Source: an uncultured Coriobacteriia bacterium (GTDB taxonomy: Bacteria; Actinomycetota; Coriobacteriia; Coriobacteriales; QAMH01). From it: a stretch of 6,917 bases of DNA. Position 1 is the stretch's first letter. Each line of letters starts with the position of its first letter. The translations under genes were made by a program, and so were the position numbers. Below the pieces are notes generated by a model. That model did no database searches, was not told where the DNA came from, and saw only the letters and a list, made by a program, of their open reading frames with translations. Positions 1 to 6,495 of the stretch are shown piece after piece. The stretch is taken from assembly GCA_949283445.1 (NCBI GenBank), contig CASDTD010000254.1:1-6917 (forward strand), in the 5' to 3' direction.

Positions 1-1
1 C

Positions 2-262
2 AGAAGCGCCGCACTCCACGGCGTGGACATCAAACCCTCGAAGATGTTGTTCGAAGACGCGCTCATGTTCGCAGGCGGGCTGGGCAGCACCGCCGGCGCC
101 GGCAAGCCGCGCGGCAAAGGCAAGGCACGTGCAAAGGGCAGCGCACGAGACGGAAGCAACGGCAGACGCAAAGCGCAACATGTCTCCCCCGACGTCGGCA
201 TCCCCAAAGGTGCCAACAAAATCAACGAGGAACTCAAGAAAATCTGGGGCATCGAGGACTAG
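2..262 (+). CDS. C-terminal part of an unrecognised protein with a basic Gly/Lys/Arg-rich linker (5' end outside window)
   Basis: An open frame runs in from the left edge and ends at a TAG (260-262). About 86 codons are visible. A GTG at 23 is in frame, but no Shine-Dalgarno sequence precedes it and the frame is open upstream, so I read this as the tail of a longer gene. Three parts are visible: a short, partly hydrophobic stretch (LHGVDIKPSKMLFEDALMF); a low-complexity basic linker rich in Gly, Lys, Arg and Ala (around KPRGKGKARAKGS); and a charged end finishing in NEELKKIWGIED. The basic linker could contact nucleic acid or simply be flexible; this is inference. I do not recognise the family and assign no function. 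The gene converges on the minus-strand operon, with 18 bases between its stop and the crcB stop. No convincing terminator lies in that gap. Confidence 0.6.
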   Translation, partial: RSAALHGVDIKPSKMLFEDALMFAGGLGSTAGAGKPRGKGKARAKGSARDGSNGRRKAQHVSPDVGIPKGANKINEELKKIWGIED

Positions 263-280
263 GCAGAACGCCCTGCTCCC

Positions 281-688
281 CTACTGTGCTGCCACGGCCC
301 TGGAACAAGCCACGCCGGCGATGATGCCGATAAAGCAGCATACGAAAGTGCCCAGCGCATAGACCGCCGCCAGCACGTGCTCGCCGCGAAGAAACAGGTT
401 GTAGACGTCCAGCCCGAAGGTCGACAGCGTCGTGAAACCGCCGATAAGCCCCGTCGTGGCGAAAAGCAGCAAATGGCTCGCGCCCGGATAGCGGGTGGGA
501 ATCCACGACGCCAGAAACCCCATCGCGAAGCACCCGACGAAGTTGATGGCAAACGTCCCCGCAGGAAACAGAAACGAAGCTTGCCCCGTCGTGGCAACGG
601 CAAGCTTGTTGAAAGCGACGCTCACAACATAGCGGAGCGCGGCGCCGATGAAGCCGCCGCACCCCACTGCAAGTACGTTGAAGAACAC
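281..688 (-). CDS. crcB: CrcB/Fluc family fluoride ion channel
   Basis: This 135-residue protein has the usual length and four hydrophobic segments of the CrcB/Fluc family, small dual-topology membrane channels that dimerise and let fluoride leave the cytoplasm. Family signatures visible are GGFIGAALRY (11-20), GTFAINFVGCFAMG (44-57, containing the pore asparagine N49) and GLIGGFTTLSTFG (80-92), the TM3 break and phenylalanine-box region. In typical members the box reads TTFSTF; here the first phenylalanine is Leu88, while the second (F91) is kept. The start is GTG (686-688), preceded by AGAAGG at a good distance. The gene begins 16 bases after the proS stop, so it is the last gene of the synthetase operon. 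Only one crcB copy is visible, so a homodimer is likely unless a partner lies elsewhere. No fluoride riboswitch can fit in the 16-base gap. The family call is firm; the transport function is inferred from it. Confidence 0.95.
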   Translation of the reverse strand: MFFNVLAVGCGGFIGAALRYVVSVAFNKLAVATTGQASFLFPAGTFAINFVGCFAMGFLASWIPTRYPGASHLLLFATTGLIGGFTTLSTFGLDVYNLFLRGEHVLAAVYALGTFVCCFIGIIAGVACSRAVAAQ

Positions 689-704
689 GGAATCGCCTTC
701 TGCC

Positions 705-2444
705 CTACTCCATGCTCGTGGTCACGGGCGTGAGCGCTTCCTTGGCAGCGGCCACCGCTTCGGCCGCATGCGCGACGATGTCGTCGACGGAAATCTCGGT
801 CTTCTCGCCCGTGGCACGGTCCTTGAACTCGACAACGCCGTTTTTCGCCCCGCGTTTGCCGATGACAATCTGGTACGGCCAGCCGATGAGGTCGGCATCG
901 GCGAACTTCACGCCCGCGCGCTCGTTGCGGTCGTCGAACACGACCTCGACGCCGCGAGCGTCCAGCTCGTCAGCAATCTTGCGCGCCAGCGGCTCCACCA
1001 GGTCATCGCCCATGTTCAGCGGCAGCACGCATATCTCGGCAGGCGCGACGGACACCGGCCAGAACATGCCGTTGTCGTCGTTGCGTTGCTCGACGATGGC
1101 AGCCATGGAACGGGTGACGCCCACACCGTAGCAGCCCATGACGAAGGGCTTTTCCGTGCCGTCCTCGTCCATGAACGTGGCGCCCATGGCCTCGGAATAC
1201 TTCGTGCCCAGCTTGAAAACCTGGCTCACCTCAATGCCGCGCGTGCCCATGAGCACCTTGCCGCATTCAGGGCAAGTGTCACCCGGTTTTGCGAGCACGA
1301 GGTCGGCCCAGATATCGGGCGTGAAATCGCGGCCGGGCTCGGCGCCCAGGTAGTGGAAGCCGTCGTCGTTGGCACCCACCGTCCAGGCGTGCGTGCCCTT
1401 CAGGTGCTCGTCGCACACGCACACGACGCCTTCCGGCAGGCCGACCGGCCCCATGGAGCCCTTCACCAGACCGGCATCGAGCATCTCCTCGTCGGTGAGC
1501 AGACGCCAGCCGTCGATGAGACCCTCGGCCTTGATGTCGTTGAGCTCGTGGTCGCCGGGAATGAACAGCGCGTAGACCTTGCCGTCCGCGCCCGTGCCCG
1601 AAAGCGCCTTGACCGTGCCGTTTTCGGGAATGCCCAGGAACTCTGCCAGCTCGGCGATGGTGTGGACGCCCGGCGTGGCAATCTTCTCGAGCTCGCGTTC
1701 CTCGGCGGGCATGACCGCTACCCCGCACTTGGCGGCTTCGGCATCTGCCGCGAAACCGCATTCGCAGTAGACAAGGTCAGACTCGCCGGCATCGGCCAGC
1801 GCCATGAACTCGCAGGTCTCGGAATCGCCGATCTGGCCACCGTCGGCTTCCACCATGCGGTAGACGATGCCGCAACGCTCGTTGATGCGGGCGTAGGCGA
1901 CCTCCATCTGCTTGTAAGTCTCGTCCAGACTCTCCTCGTCGGCGTTGAAGCTGTAGGCGTCCTTCATGACGAACTCGCGCGTGCGGAACAGGCCGAAGCG
2001 CGGACGCATTTCGTCGCGGAACTTCACCTGCATCTGCCACAGCGTGACGGGTAGTTCCTTGTAACTGCGCAGCTCGTCGCGCACGAGGCTCGTGATGAGC
2101 TCCTCGTGCGTGGGCCCGAGGCAGATCTCGCGGTCGTGGCGGTCTTTCAAGCGCATGAGCTCGGGGCCGTAGTCGTCCCAGCGGCCCGACTCGTGCCACA
2201 GCTCGGCCGGCTGCAAAATGGGCATAAGGATTTCCTGTGCGCCCGTGGCGTTCATCTCCTCGCGCACGATTTGCTCGATCTTGTTGAGCACGCGCGCGCC
2301 CAACGGCATGATGGTGTACGTGCCCGAGCCCATCTGGCGGATCATACCCGCGCGTAGCAGCAGCTTGTGGCTCGCGATGTCCGCGCCGGCGGGGTCTTCC
2401 TTCAACGTGGGCGCGTAGACGTTGCTCATCTTCAGTACAGTCAT
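705..2444 (-). CDS. proS: Prolyl-tRNA synthetase, bacterial type with editing insertion
   Basis: This 579-residue class II synthetase attaches proline to tRNA-Pro in the cytoplasm; E. coli ProRS has 572 residues. Domains in order: N-terminal catalytic part with GPTHEE (110-115) and motif 2 (FRDEMRPRFG, 142-151, then TREF); an inserted YbaK-like editing domain (about 225-400) with TVKA (278-281) and GDHELN (297-302), which in this family hydrolyses Ala-tRNA-Pro; motif 3 (GCYGVGVTRS, 437-446); and a C-terminal anticodon-binding domain (about 465-570). Extra cysteines flank the insertion: C227/C229 and C391/C394 (CPEC), a possible metal site. The frame is open to a TTG at 2465, but AGAGGG (2453-2458) sits eight bases before the ATG at 2444, so I start there; an ATG at 2429 is a weaker alternative. 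The gene follows aspS by 74 bases, which contain a strong hairpin, and precedes crcB by 16. Confidence 0.97.
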   Translation of the reverse strand: MTVLKMSNVYAPTLKEDPAGADIASHKLLLRAGMIRQMGSGTYTIMPLGARVLNKIEQIVREEMNATGAQEILMPILQPAELWHESGRWDDYGPELMRLKDRHDREICLGPTHEELITSLVRDELRSYKELPVTLWQMQVKFRDEMRPRFGLFRTREFVMKDAYSFNADEESLDETYKQMEVAYARINERCGIVYRMVEADGGQIGDSETCEFMALADAGESDLVYCECGFAADAEAAKCGVAVMPAEERELEKIATPGVHTIAELAEFLGIPENGTVKALSGTGADGKVYALFIPGDHELNDIKAEGLIDGWRLLTDEEMLDAGLVKGSMGPVGLPEGVVCVCDEHLKGTHAWTVGANDDGFHYLGAEPGRDFTPDIWADLVLAKPGDTCPECGKVLMGTRGIEVSQVFKLGTKYSEAMGATFMDEDGTEKPFVMGCYGVGVTRSMAAIVEQRNDDNGMFWPVSVAPAEICVLPLNMGDDLVEPLARKIADELDARGVEVVFDDRNERAGVKFADADLIGWPYQIVIGKRGAKNGVVEFKDRATGEKTEISVDDIVAHAAEAVAAAKEALTPVTTSME

Positions 2445-2452
2445 GTTCGAAT

Positions 2453-2458
2453 CCCTCT
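2453..2458 (-). promoter_or_regulatory. proS ribosome binding site
   Basis: On the minus strand AGAGGG lies eight bases before the ATG at 2442-2444. It falls inside the longer open frame that begins at a TTG (2463-2465), so it argues for the shorter 579-residue protein. Confidence 0.75.
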
Positions 2459-2471
2459 TGTGCAATGCGAA

Positions 2472-2502
2472 TCCTCCCCCGCGAACGTGACGCGAGGGAG
2501 GA
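2472..2502 (-). other. Strong GC-rich hairpin between aspS and proS
   Basis: In the minus-strand RNA, UCCUCCCUCGCG pairs with CGCGGGGGAGGA around a 7-base loop. This gives a 12-base-pair stem with a single G-U pair. It sits in the 74-base gap between the aspS stop and the proS ATG. What follows (TTCGCATTGC) is not a U-tract, so a classical intrinsic terminator is unlikely. It could be a partial attenuator, an RNA-processing or stabilising element, or a boundary that sets the aspS/proS ratio. The structure is seen directly; the role is inference. Confidence 0.7.
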
Positions 2503-2518
2503 CATGTCTTCGGCAGGT

Positions 2519-4303
2519 TTACAGGTCGATGCGAATCGACGCTTCCTTGAGCTGGCGGGCGCTCACGGCAGAAGGCGCGCCCGTCATCGGGTCGGCACCC
2601 GAAGAGGTCTTCGGGAACGCGATGACGTCGCGAATCGAATCCTTGCCGGCCAGCAGCATGATGAGGCGGTCAAGACCGAGCGCGATGCCGCCATGGGGCG
2701 GGGCGCCGTGCTCGAGGGCGCGGATGAGGTGGCCGAACTTCTCGTCGATTTCCTCGTCGGTCAGACCGCAGCGGCGCAGGACACGGCGCTGGAGTTCCGC
2801 ATCGTGGATACGAATCGTGCCGCCGCCGACCTCGAAGCCGTCCATGACCAGGTCATACGAATAGGAACCGATGTGCATCGGGTCGTCTTCAATCTTGTCG
2901 AGGTCCTCGCGACGCGGCATGGTGAAGGGATGATGCTCGGCAGCGTACTTCTTCTCGTCGGCGTCGTACTTGAACATCGGGAAGTTGACGACCCACAGAA
3001 GCGCATGACCGTTGCGCTCGATGCCCAGCAGGTCGGCCATGTGCAGGCGCAAGGCCGCGAGCACGGCGCTCGCCGTCTCGAAGGTGTCGGCCGCGAACAG
3101 CAGCAAGTCGCCCGGCTCGACACCGGCAGCCTGCCGGATGGCGGCGTGCACCTCGTCGCCCAGGAACTTGATGATCGGGCTTTTCTCCTTGCCGTCGGTG
3201 GTGTAGGCAATCCACGCCATGCCCTTGGCGCCGTTGTCGGCGGCGACCTCGGCGAGTTTCTCGATATCGCCACGGCTCCAGTTGCCGGCGCCCTTGGCGT
3301 TGATGCACTTCACGACACCGCCATTGGCCACGGCACCGGTGAACACCTTGAAGCCGCAGTCCTTGACGATGTCGGTGATGTCAACGAGCTCCATGCCGAA
3401 ACGCGTGTCGGGGCGGTCGCACCCGAAGCGGTCCATGGCCTCTTTCCACTGCATGCGTTGCAGGGGGAAAGCATGCTCGACGCCCACCTCGGCGAGCACC
3501 TCGCGCATGACGTCTTCCATCATGTCGATGACCTCGTCGCTTTCCACGAAGCTCATCTCGACGTCCACCTGCGTGAACTCGGGCTGACGGTCGGCGCGCA
3601 GGTCCTCGTCGCGGAAGCAGCGCGCGATCTGGTAGTAGCGCTCGACGCCCGCGCACATGAGCATCTGCTTGAACTGCTGGGGACTCTGGGGCAGCGCGTA
3701 GAAGTTGCCGGGGTTCGGGCGCGACGGCACGAGGAAGTCACGGGCGCCTTCAGGCGTAGAGTTGCCGAGAATGGGCGTTTCCACCTCGATGAACGCGCGC
3801 TTGTTCAGAGCCGTGCGCATGGCCTGGGCAACCTGATGGCGCAGCAGCAGGTTGGCGTACATCTCGGGACGGCGCAGGTCGAGATAGCGCCACTTCATGC
3901 GCAGGGTCTCGTCGGTCTCGATGCCGTCTTCGATGGAGAACGGAGGGGTGACGGACTTGTTGAGCACCTCGATGCGCTTGGCAAGCACCTCGATTTCGCC
4001 CGTGGCCATGTTCGGGTTGACGCTTTCCTCGCCACGCGCACGCACCGTACCGGAAATCTGCAGCACGTCCTCGCGCCCGAAATGCTCAGCAGCGGAAAAC
4101 TCGTCCGCCGTGACGCAATCCGGGTCGACGACCACCTGCGTGTAGCCGTCGCGGTCGCGCAAGTCGACGAAGATCAGCCCGCCGTGGTCGCGTTTGTGCC
4201 ACGACCAGCCGGCCAGCGTGACGTCGCGGCCGCAATCGCCCGCGCGCAACTCGCCGCAGGTCGCGGTGTGCGTGCAGTACTCGTTCTTAAAGTCCTCAGG
4301 CAC
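2519..4303 (-). CDS. aspS: Aspartyl-tRNA synthetase, bacterial type
   Basis: This 594-residue class IIb synthetase charges tRNA-Asp, and in many bacteria also tRNA-Asn. Domains in order: N-terminal OB-fold anticodon-binding domain (about 15-120) containing [11 protein letters not shown] (35-45); catalytic core with [15 protein letters not shown] sequence (139-148), [12 protein letters not shown] (184-195) and [11 protein letters not shown] (203-213); motif 2 [16 protein letters not shown] (230-245); a GAD insertion domain (about 300-420) typical of bacterial AspRS; and motif 3 [10 protein letters not shown] (538-547) followed by RDVIAFPK. His40 matches the position that is His in Pseudomonas non-discriminating AspRS and Leu in E. 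coli. The frame is open up to an ATG at 4336, but a near-perfect AAGGAGGG six bases before the GTG at 4301-4303 decides the start. Neighbours: hisS 101 bases upstream, proS 74 bases downstream. Confidence 0.97.
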   Translation of the reverse strand: MPEDFKNEYCTHTATCGELRAGDCGRDVTLAGWSWHKRDHGGLIFVDLRDRDGYTQVVVDPDCVTADEFSAAEHFGREDVLQISGTVRARGEESVNPNMATGEIEVLAKRIEVLNKSVTPPFSIEDGIETDETLRMKWRYLDLRRPEMYANLLLRHQVAQAMRTALNKRAFIEVETPILGNSTPEGARDFLVPSRPNPGNFYALPQSPQQFKQMLMCAGVERYYQIARCFRDEDLRADRQPEFTQVDVEMSFVESDEVIDMMEDVMREVLAEVGVEHAFPLQRMQWKEAMDRFGCDRPDTRFGMELVDITDIVKDCGFKVFTGAVANGGVVKCINAKGAGNWSRGDIEKLAEVAADNGAKGMAWIAYTTDGKEKSPIIKFLGDEVHAAIRQAAGVEPGDLLLFAADTFETASAVLAALRLHMADLLGIERNGHALLWVVNFPMFKYDADEKKYAAEHHPFTMPRREDLDKIEDDPMHIGSYSYDLVMDGFEVGGGTIRIHDAELQRRVLRRCGLTDEEIDEKFGHLIRALEHGAPPHGGIALGLDRLIMLLAGKDSIRDVIAFPKTSSGADPMTGAPSAVSARQLKEASIRIDL

Positions 4304-4309
4304 TGTATG

Positions 4310-4317
4310 CCCTCCTT
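4310..4317 (-). promoter_or_regulatory. aspS ribosome binding site
   Basis: AAGGAGGG on the minus strand is followed by six bases and then GTG (4301-4303). It lies inside the 11-codon extension that would begin at the ATG at 4336. That ATG has no Shine-Dalgarno sequence of its own, so the GTG is the better start. Confidence 0.85.
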
Positions 4318-4324
4318 CACCTTC

Positions 4325-4353
4325 GCGACCCGCCATAGACGGTGACGGGTCGC
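4325..4353 (-). other. Hairpin in the hisS-aspS gap, just upstream of the aspS ribosome binding site
   Basis: GCGACCCG and CGGGTCGC form a perfect 8-base-pair inverted repeat around a 13-base loop. Two or three more pairs are possible inside the loop after a mismatch. In the minus-strand RNA its 3' base is only seven bases before the aspS Shine-Dalgarno sequence, and the upstream in-frame ATG (4334-4336) lies in its loop. There is no U-tract, so it is not an obvious terminator. The 101-base gap is too short for a T-box leader. A role in translation or RNA stability of aspS is inference. Confidence 0.6.
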
Positions 4354-4385
4354 ATCCACATTTCTTTCAGCTTCGTATATTGCTA

Positions 4386-4409
4386 TCTAGAGCGCGCTTT
4401 GTCTCTAGA
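4386..4409 (-). repeat. Short inverted repeat overlapping the hisS stop codon
   Basis: In the minus-strand RNA, UCUAGAG (including the hisS UAG stop) and CUCUAGA form a 7-base-pair stem with a 10-base loop. The following sequence (TAGCAATATACG) lacks a T-run. It may slow read-through or protect the hisS end, or be chance; the stem is AU-rich and weak. Confidence 0.35.
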
Positions 4410-5715
4410 GCATAGCCTTAACGGCATCGACCACATGGTCAAGAGCGACTGCGGCCTCTTCGTGCGTGTCCATGTCGCGCAGCGTGACCTCGCCGCGTTC
4501 GAGCTCGTCGGGGCCGATGACGACGCATGCGCGCGCACCGGACTTGCCCGCGACCTTGAACTGCGATTTGACCGAACGCCCCTGCACATCGCAGGCAGCC
4601 TTCACACCTGCATCGCGCAGCCGCTGCAGCAGCTCGAACGCCGCGGGCTTAGCAGTCTCGTCGACGCACACCAGATAGACGCCGCGCTCGGGCTCTCCGC
4701 TCAAGTCGACGCCCGCTGCCTCGAGGGCAAGCATGATGCGCTCGAAGCCCACGGCAAAACCCAGACCCGGCAGGTCGTGCCCGGAAATCTCGCCCATGAG
4801 CTTGTCGTAATGCCCACCGCCGCCGATGGCGTTTTGAGACCCGAGACCGTCGTTTACCTGCACTTCGAACACAGTGCCCGTGTAATAGTCGAAGCCGCGC
4901 ACCAGACGCGGGTCTTCCACGTATGCGATGCCAGCCGCATCGAGATAGCTCTTGACCTGCGCGAAACGCTGGGAGCACGGCTCGCACAGATGGTCGGAAA
5001 AGCGCGGCGCCGCGTCCATGACCTCGTGGCAGCGCTCGTTTTTGCAATCGAACGCGCGCAGCGGGTTGACCTCCATGCGGTTCACGCACTCCTCGCACAG
5101 TCCGCCTTCATGAGCCTGCATGAACGAGCGGACGGCTTCGACGTAGGCGGGACGACAAGCTTCGTCGCCCATGGAATTGACGAGCAGAGTCATCTGCTCG
5201 CGCTTGATTCCCAACGCCTCGAAGAAGCGCATGCACATGATAATCATCTCGGCGTCGGCCAACGCGTCGGTGGCACCCAGGCACTCGGCCCCTATCTGGT
5301 GAAACTCGCGCAGGCGCCCCTTCTGCGGGCGCTCGCAGCGAAACATCGAGCCCGCGTACCACAACTTGGCGGGCGCGGCGCCTTGCGGCACGAGGTTGTG
5401 CTGCCCGATGGCACGCACGACACTGGCCGTGCCCTCGGGGCGCAGCGCGAGCTTCTGATCGGCCTTGAGCGCTTCGCCCGCCTGCATCTTCGCGAGCGCC
5501 CCCAGCGAACGCACGGCGAAGATTTCCTTGCTGGCGATGTCGGTACTCTCGCCCGCAGAGCGCGTGAACAGCTCAGACAGCTCGAAGACGGGCGTCTCGA
5601 TGGGTTCGTAGCCATAGCGCGAGAAGACGTCAGCTGCCGTTTTTTGGACGGCACGCCAGGCGCGTGCCTGGGCGGGCAGCAGGTCTGCCGTGCCCTTGGG
5701 TGCCTGATAGCGCAT
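4405..5715 (-). CDS. hisS: Histidyl-tRNA synthetase
   Basis: This 436-residue class II synthetase attaches histidine to tRNA-His; family length is about 420-430. Visible motifs: MRYQAPKGTADLLP (1-14), the usual HisRS N-terminus; LRPEGT (91-96); motif 2 FRCERPQKGRLREFHQ (125-140); the histidine-specific HisA motif LVRGFDYYTGT (271-281) carrying the catalytic arginine R273; HisB IGGGGHYD (297-304); motif 3 GLGFAVGFERI (317-327); and a C-terminal anticodon-binding domain (about 345-430). HisB has His302 where Arg is usual (GGRYD). An insertion contains paired cysteines C207/C210 and C244/C247, plus C224 and C229, resembling the cysteine-rich HisRS insertion of several Gram-positives and possibly binding zinc. 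The ATG shares one base with the TAA of the upstream gene (TAATG), with GAGGAG about 11 bases before it, implying translational coupling. Confidence 0.97.
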   Translation of the reverse strand: MRYQAPKGTADLLPAQARAWRAVQKTAADVFSRYGYEPIETPVFELSELFTRSAGESTDIASKEIFAVRSLGALAKMQAGEALKADQKLALRPEGTASVVRAIGQHNLVPQGAAPAKLWYAGSMFRCERPQKGRLREFHQIGAECLGATDALADAEMIIMCMRFFEALGIKREQMTLLVNSMGDEACRPAYVEAVRSFMQAHEGGLCEECVNRMEVNPLRAFDCKNERCHEVMDAAPRFSDHLCEPCSQRFAQVKSYLDAAGIAYVEDPRLVRGFDYYTGTVFEVQVNDGLGSQNAIGGGGHYDKLMGEISGHDLPGLGFAVGFERIMLALEAAGVDLSGEPERGVYLVCVDETAKPAAFELLQRLRDAGVKAACDVQGRSVKSQFKVAGKSGARACVVIGPDELERGEVTLRDMDTHEEAAVALDHVVDAVKAML

Positions 5716-6149
5716 TATTCGGCTTTCTCCTCGTTTTTCACATCGTCAGATTCAAGCGGCTCGACGTCGATGGGCTTGGAAGCTGCCGCGGCGGCATCGA
5801 TTTCGGCGAGCTCGTCCTCGAGCATCTGCTTGCGCTCGAGGCTGGCCGAGATTCTGTTGAAGAGGTCCTTATGCTCGTCGACGAATGCCGGGTCGTCTTT
5901 CACCTGATCGTAAATGGCCACGCCCAGAAGGCGCATGAGCTTGTCATATTCCAGGCCCTGATCGTAGAGCTTGGCCTTGATGACGCCCTTGCTCGCCAGA
6001 TCGCCGGCAGACCCGGCCAAATCGGACGCGACGTCCTTGCTCTTCTCGAACACGTCGGAAGCCACGTCTTTGCTCTTCTCGAACATGTCGGATGCGACGT
6101 CCTTGCTCTTGTCGATGATCTTGGAAGCCGTGTCCATGATGCTTGCCAT
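5715..6149 (-). CDS. Small protein with five tandem 11-residue amphipathic repeats, translationally coupled to hisS
   Basis: The 144-residue protein has no signal peptide or membrane segment. Residues 6-60 are five consecutive 11-residue units, each opening with Asp, a variable residue, Ala, Ser (D6, D17, D28, D39, D50); units 2 and 3 are nearly identical (DVASDMFEKSK, DVASDVFEKSK). Such 11-mers form extended amphipathic helices, as in synuclein (KTKEGV repeats), group 3 LEA proteins and apolipoproteins. Residues 61-120 look like a charged helical or coiled-coil segment (EYDKLMRLLGVAIYDQV, then LERKQMLEDELAEI), and the tail is acidic. The shape resembles small Gram-positive helical proteins that often end in a zinc ribbon, but no cysteines are present here. 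The ATG at 6149 has GGAG six bases before it; a TTG at 6161 is a weaker start. It is followed directly by hisS (TAATG). I see no clear promoter between the rpmB terminator and this gene. Function unknown; lipid-surface or protein binding is inference. Confidence 0.85.
   Translation of the reverse strand: MASIMDTASKIIDKSKDVASDMFEKSKDVASDVFEKSKDVASDLAGSAGDLASKGVIKAKLYDQGLEYDKLMRLLGVAIYDQVKDDPAFVDEHKDLFNRISASLERKQMLEDELAEIDAAAAASKPIDVEPLESDDVKNEEKAE
5970..6134 (-). repeat. Five tandem 33-bp coding repeats (11 codons each)
   Basis: The stretch encodes the five in-register 11-residue units of the protein upstream of hisS. The central units (about 6012-6110) are also clearly similar at the DNA level, repeating gacgtc.ttgctctt.tcga on the plus strand at 33-bp spacing. 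The outer two have diverged. Similar DNA between units 2-4 suggests recent duplication or ongoing repeat-number change. Confidence 0.85.
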
Positions 6150-6190
6150 GAGATGCTCCAATCCTTCCGATGAACTCGTTACCTTAGTCT

Positions 6191-6218
6191 AAACAAGAAG
6201 AGGCCCATGAAGGGCCTC
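6191..6218 (-). terminator. Intrinsic terminator of rpmB
   Basis: Minus-strand GAGGCCC and GGGCCTC form a perfect 7-base-pair GC-rich stem with a 5-base loop (TTCAT). It is followed by TTCTTGTTT, a T-rich run. It lies about 30 bases after the rpmB stop and about 40 before the start of the 11-mer repeat protein, so it should end most rpmB transcripts. The downstream operon would then depend on its own promoter or on read-through. Confidence 0.85.
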
Positions 6219-6248
6219 GGAAGTACAGGTTTTGTCTGTTTTCCAGCG

Positions 6249-6440
6249 TTACGCGCGCGTGACCTTGTCGGCCTTGAGGCAGCTCGTGCAGACGTTGGCC
6301 TTGCGGACATGGCCGTTGGCTTCCTTGATGGTGACCTTCTGGATGTTGGGACGGAAAATACGGTTGGTCTTGCGATGGGAATGGCTGACGTTGCGGCCAG
6401 CGCTCGGGCCCTTACCGCAAATCTCACATACCTTGGACAT
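6249..6440 (-). CDS. rpmB: 50S ribosomal protein L28 (bL28), zinc-binding form
   Basis: This 63-residue protein is a component of the large ribosomal subunit, matching the usual 60-78 residues. It begins MSKVCEICGKGP and carries SHSHRKTNRIF-type L28 sequence (19-29), then NVCTSCLKADKV near the end. Two CxxC pairs (C5/C8 and C51/C54) mark the zinc-binding form; many bacteria also keep a cysteine-free paralogue, which is not in this window. The frame extends upstream to 6461, but AAGGAGA seven bases before the ATG at 6438-6440, and family alignment, fix the start there. It is transcribed alone: an extended -10 element about 90 bases upstream and an intrinsic terminator just downstream frame it. 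Confidence 0.97.
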   Translation of the reverse strand: MSKVCEICGKGPSAGRNVSHSHRKTNRIFRPNIQKVTIKEANGHVRKANVCTSCLKADKVTRA

Positions 6441-6495
6441 AGTAGGTCTCCTTGCTTGCAAACGACGTCTAACGCGCCGTGTTCAACTGTTACCT

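Noticed and set aside
689..704. Fluoride riboswitch before crcB
   Set aside because: Only 16 bases separate proS and crcB, and they hold the ribosome binding site; the riboswitch aptamer needs far more.
2465..4345. A 626-codon plus-strand open frame antisense to the whole of aspS, and similar long antisense frames opposite proS (648-2054) and hisS (4342-5907)
   Set aside because: For aspS the antisense frame is in exact codon register. High G/C at third positions of a real GC-rich gene removes stop codons from the opposite strand. The translations show no family motif, and the minus-strand genes are unmistakable.
4304..4404. T-box riboswitch upstream of aspS
   Set aside because: The 101-base gap is too short for a T-box. 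I saw no specifier/antiterminator arrangement, and the hairpin present lacks a terminator U-tract.
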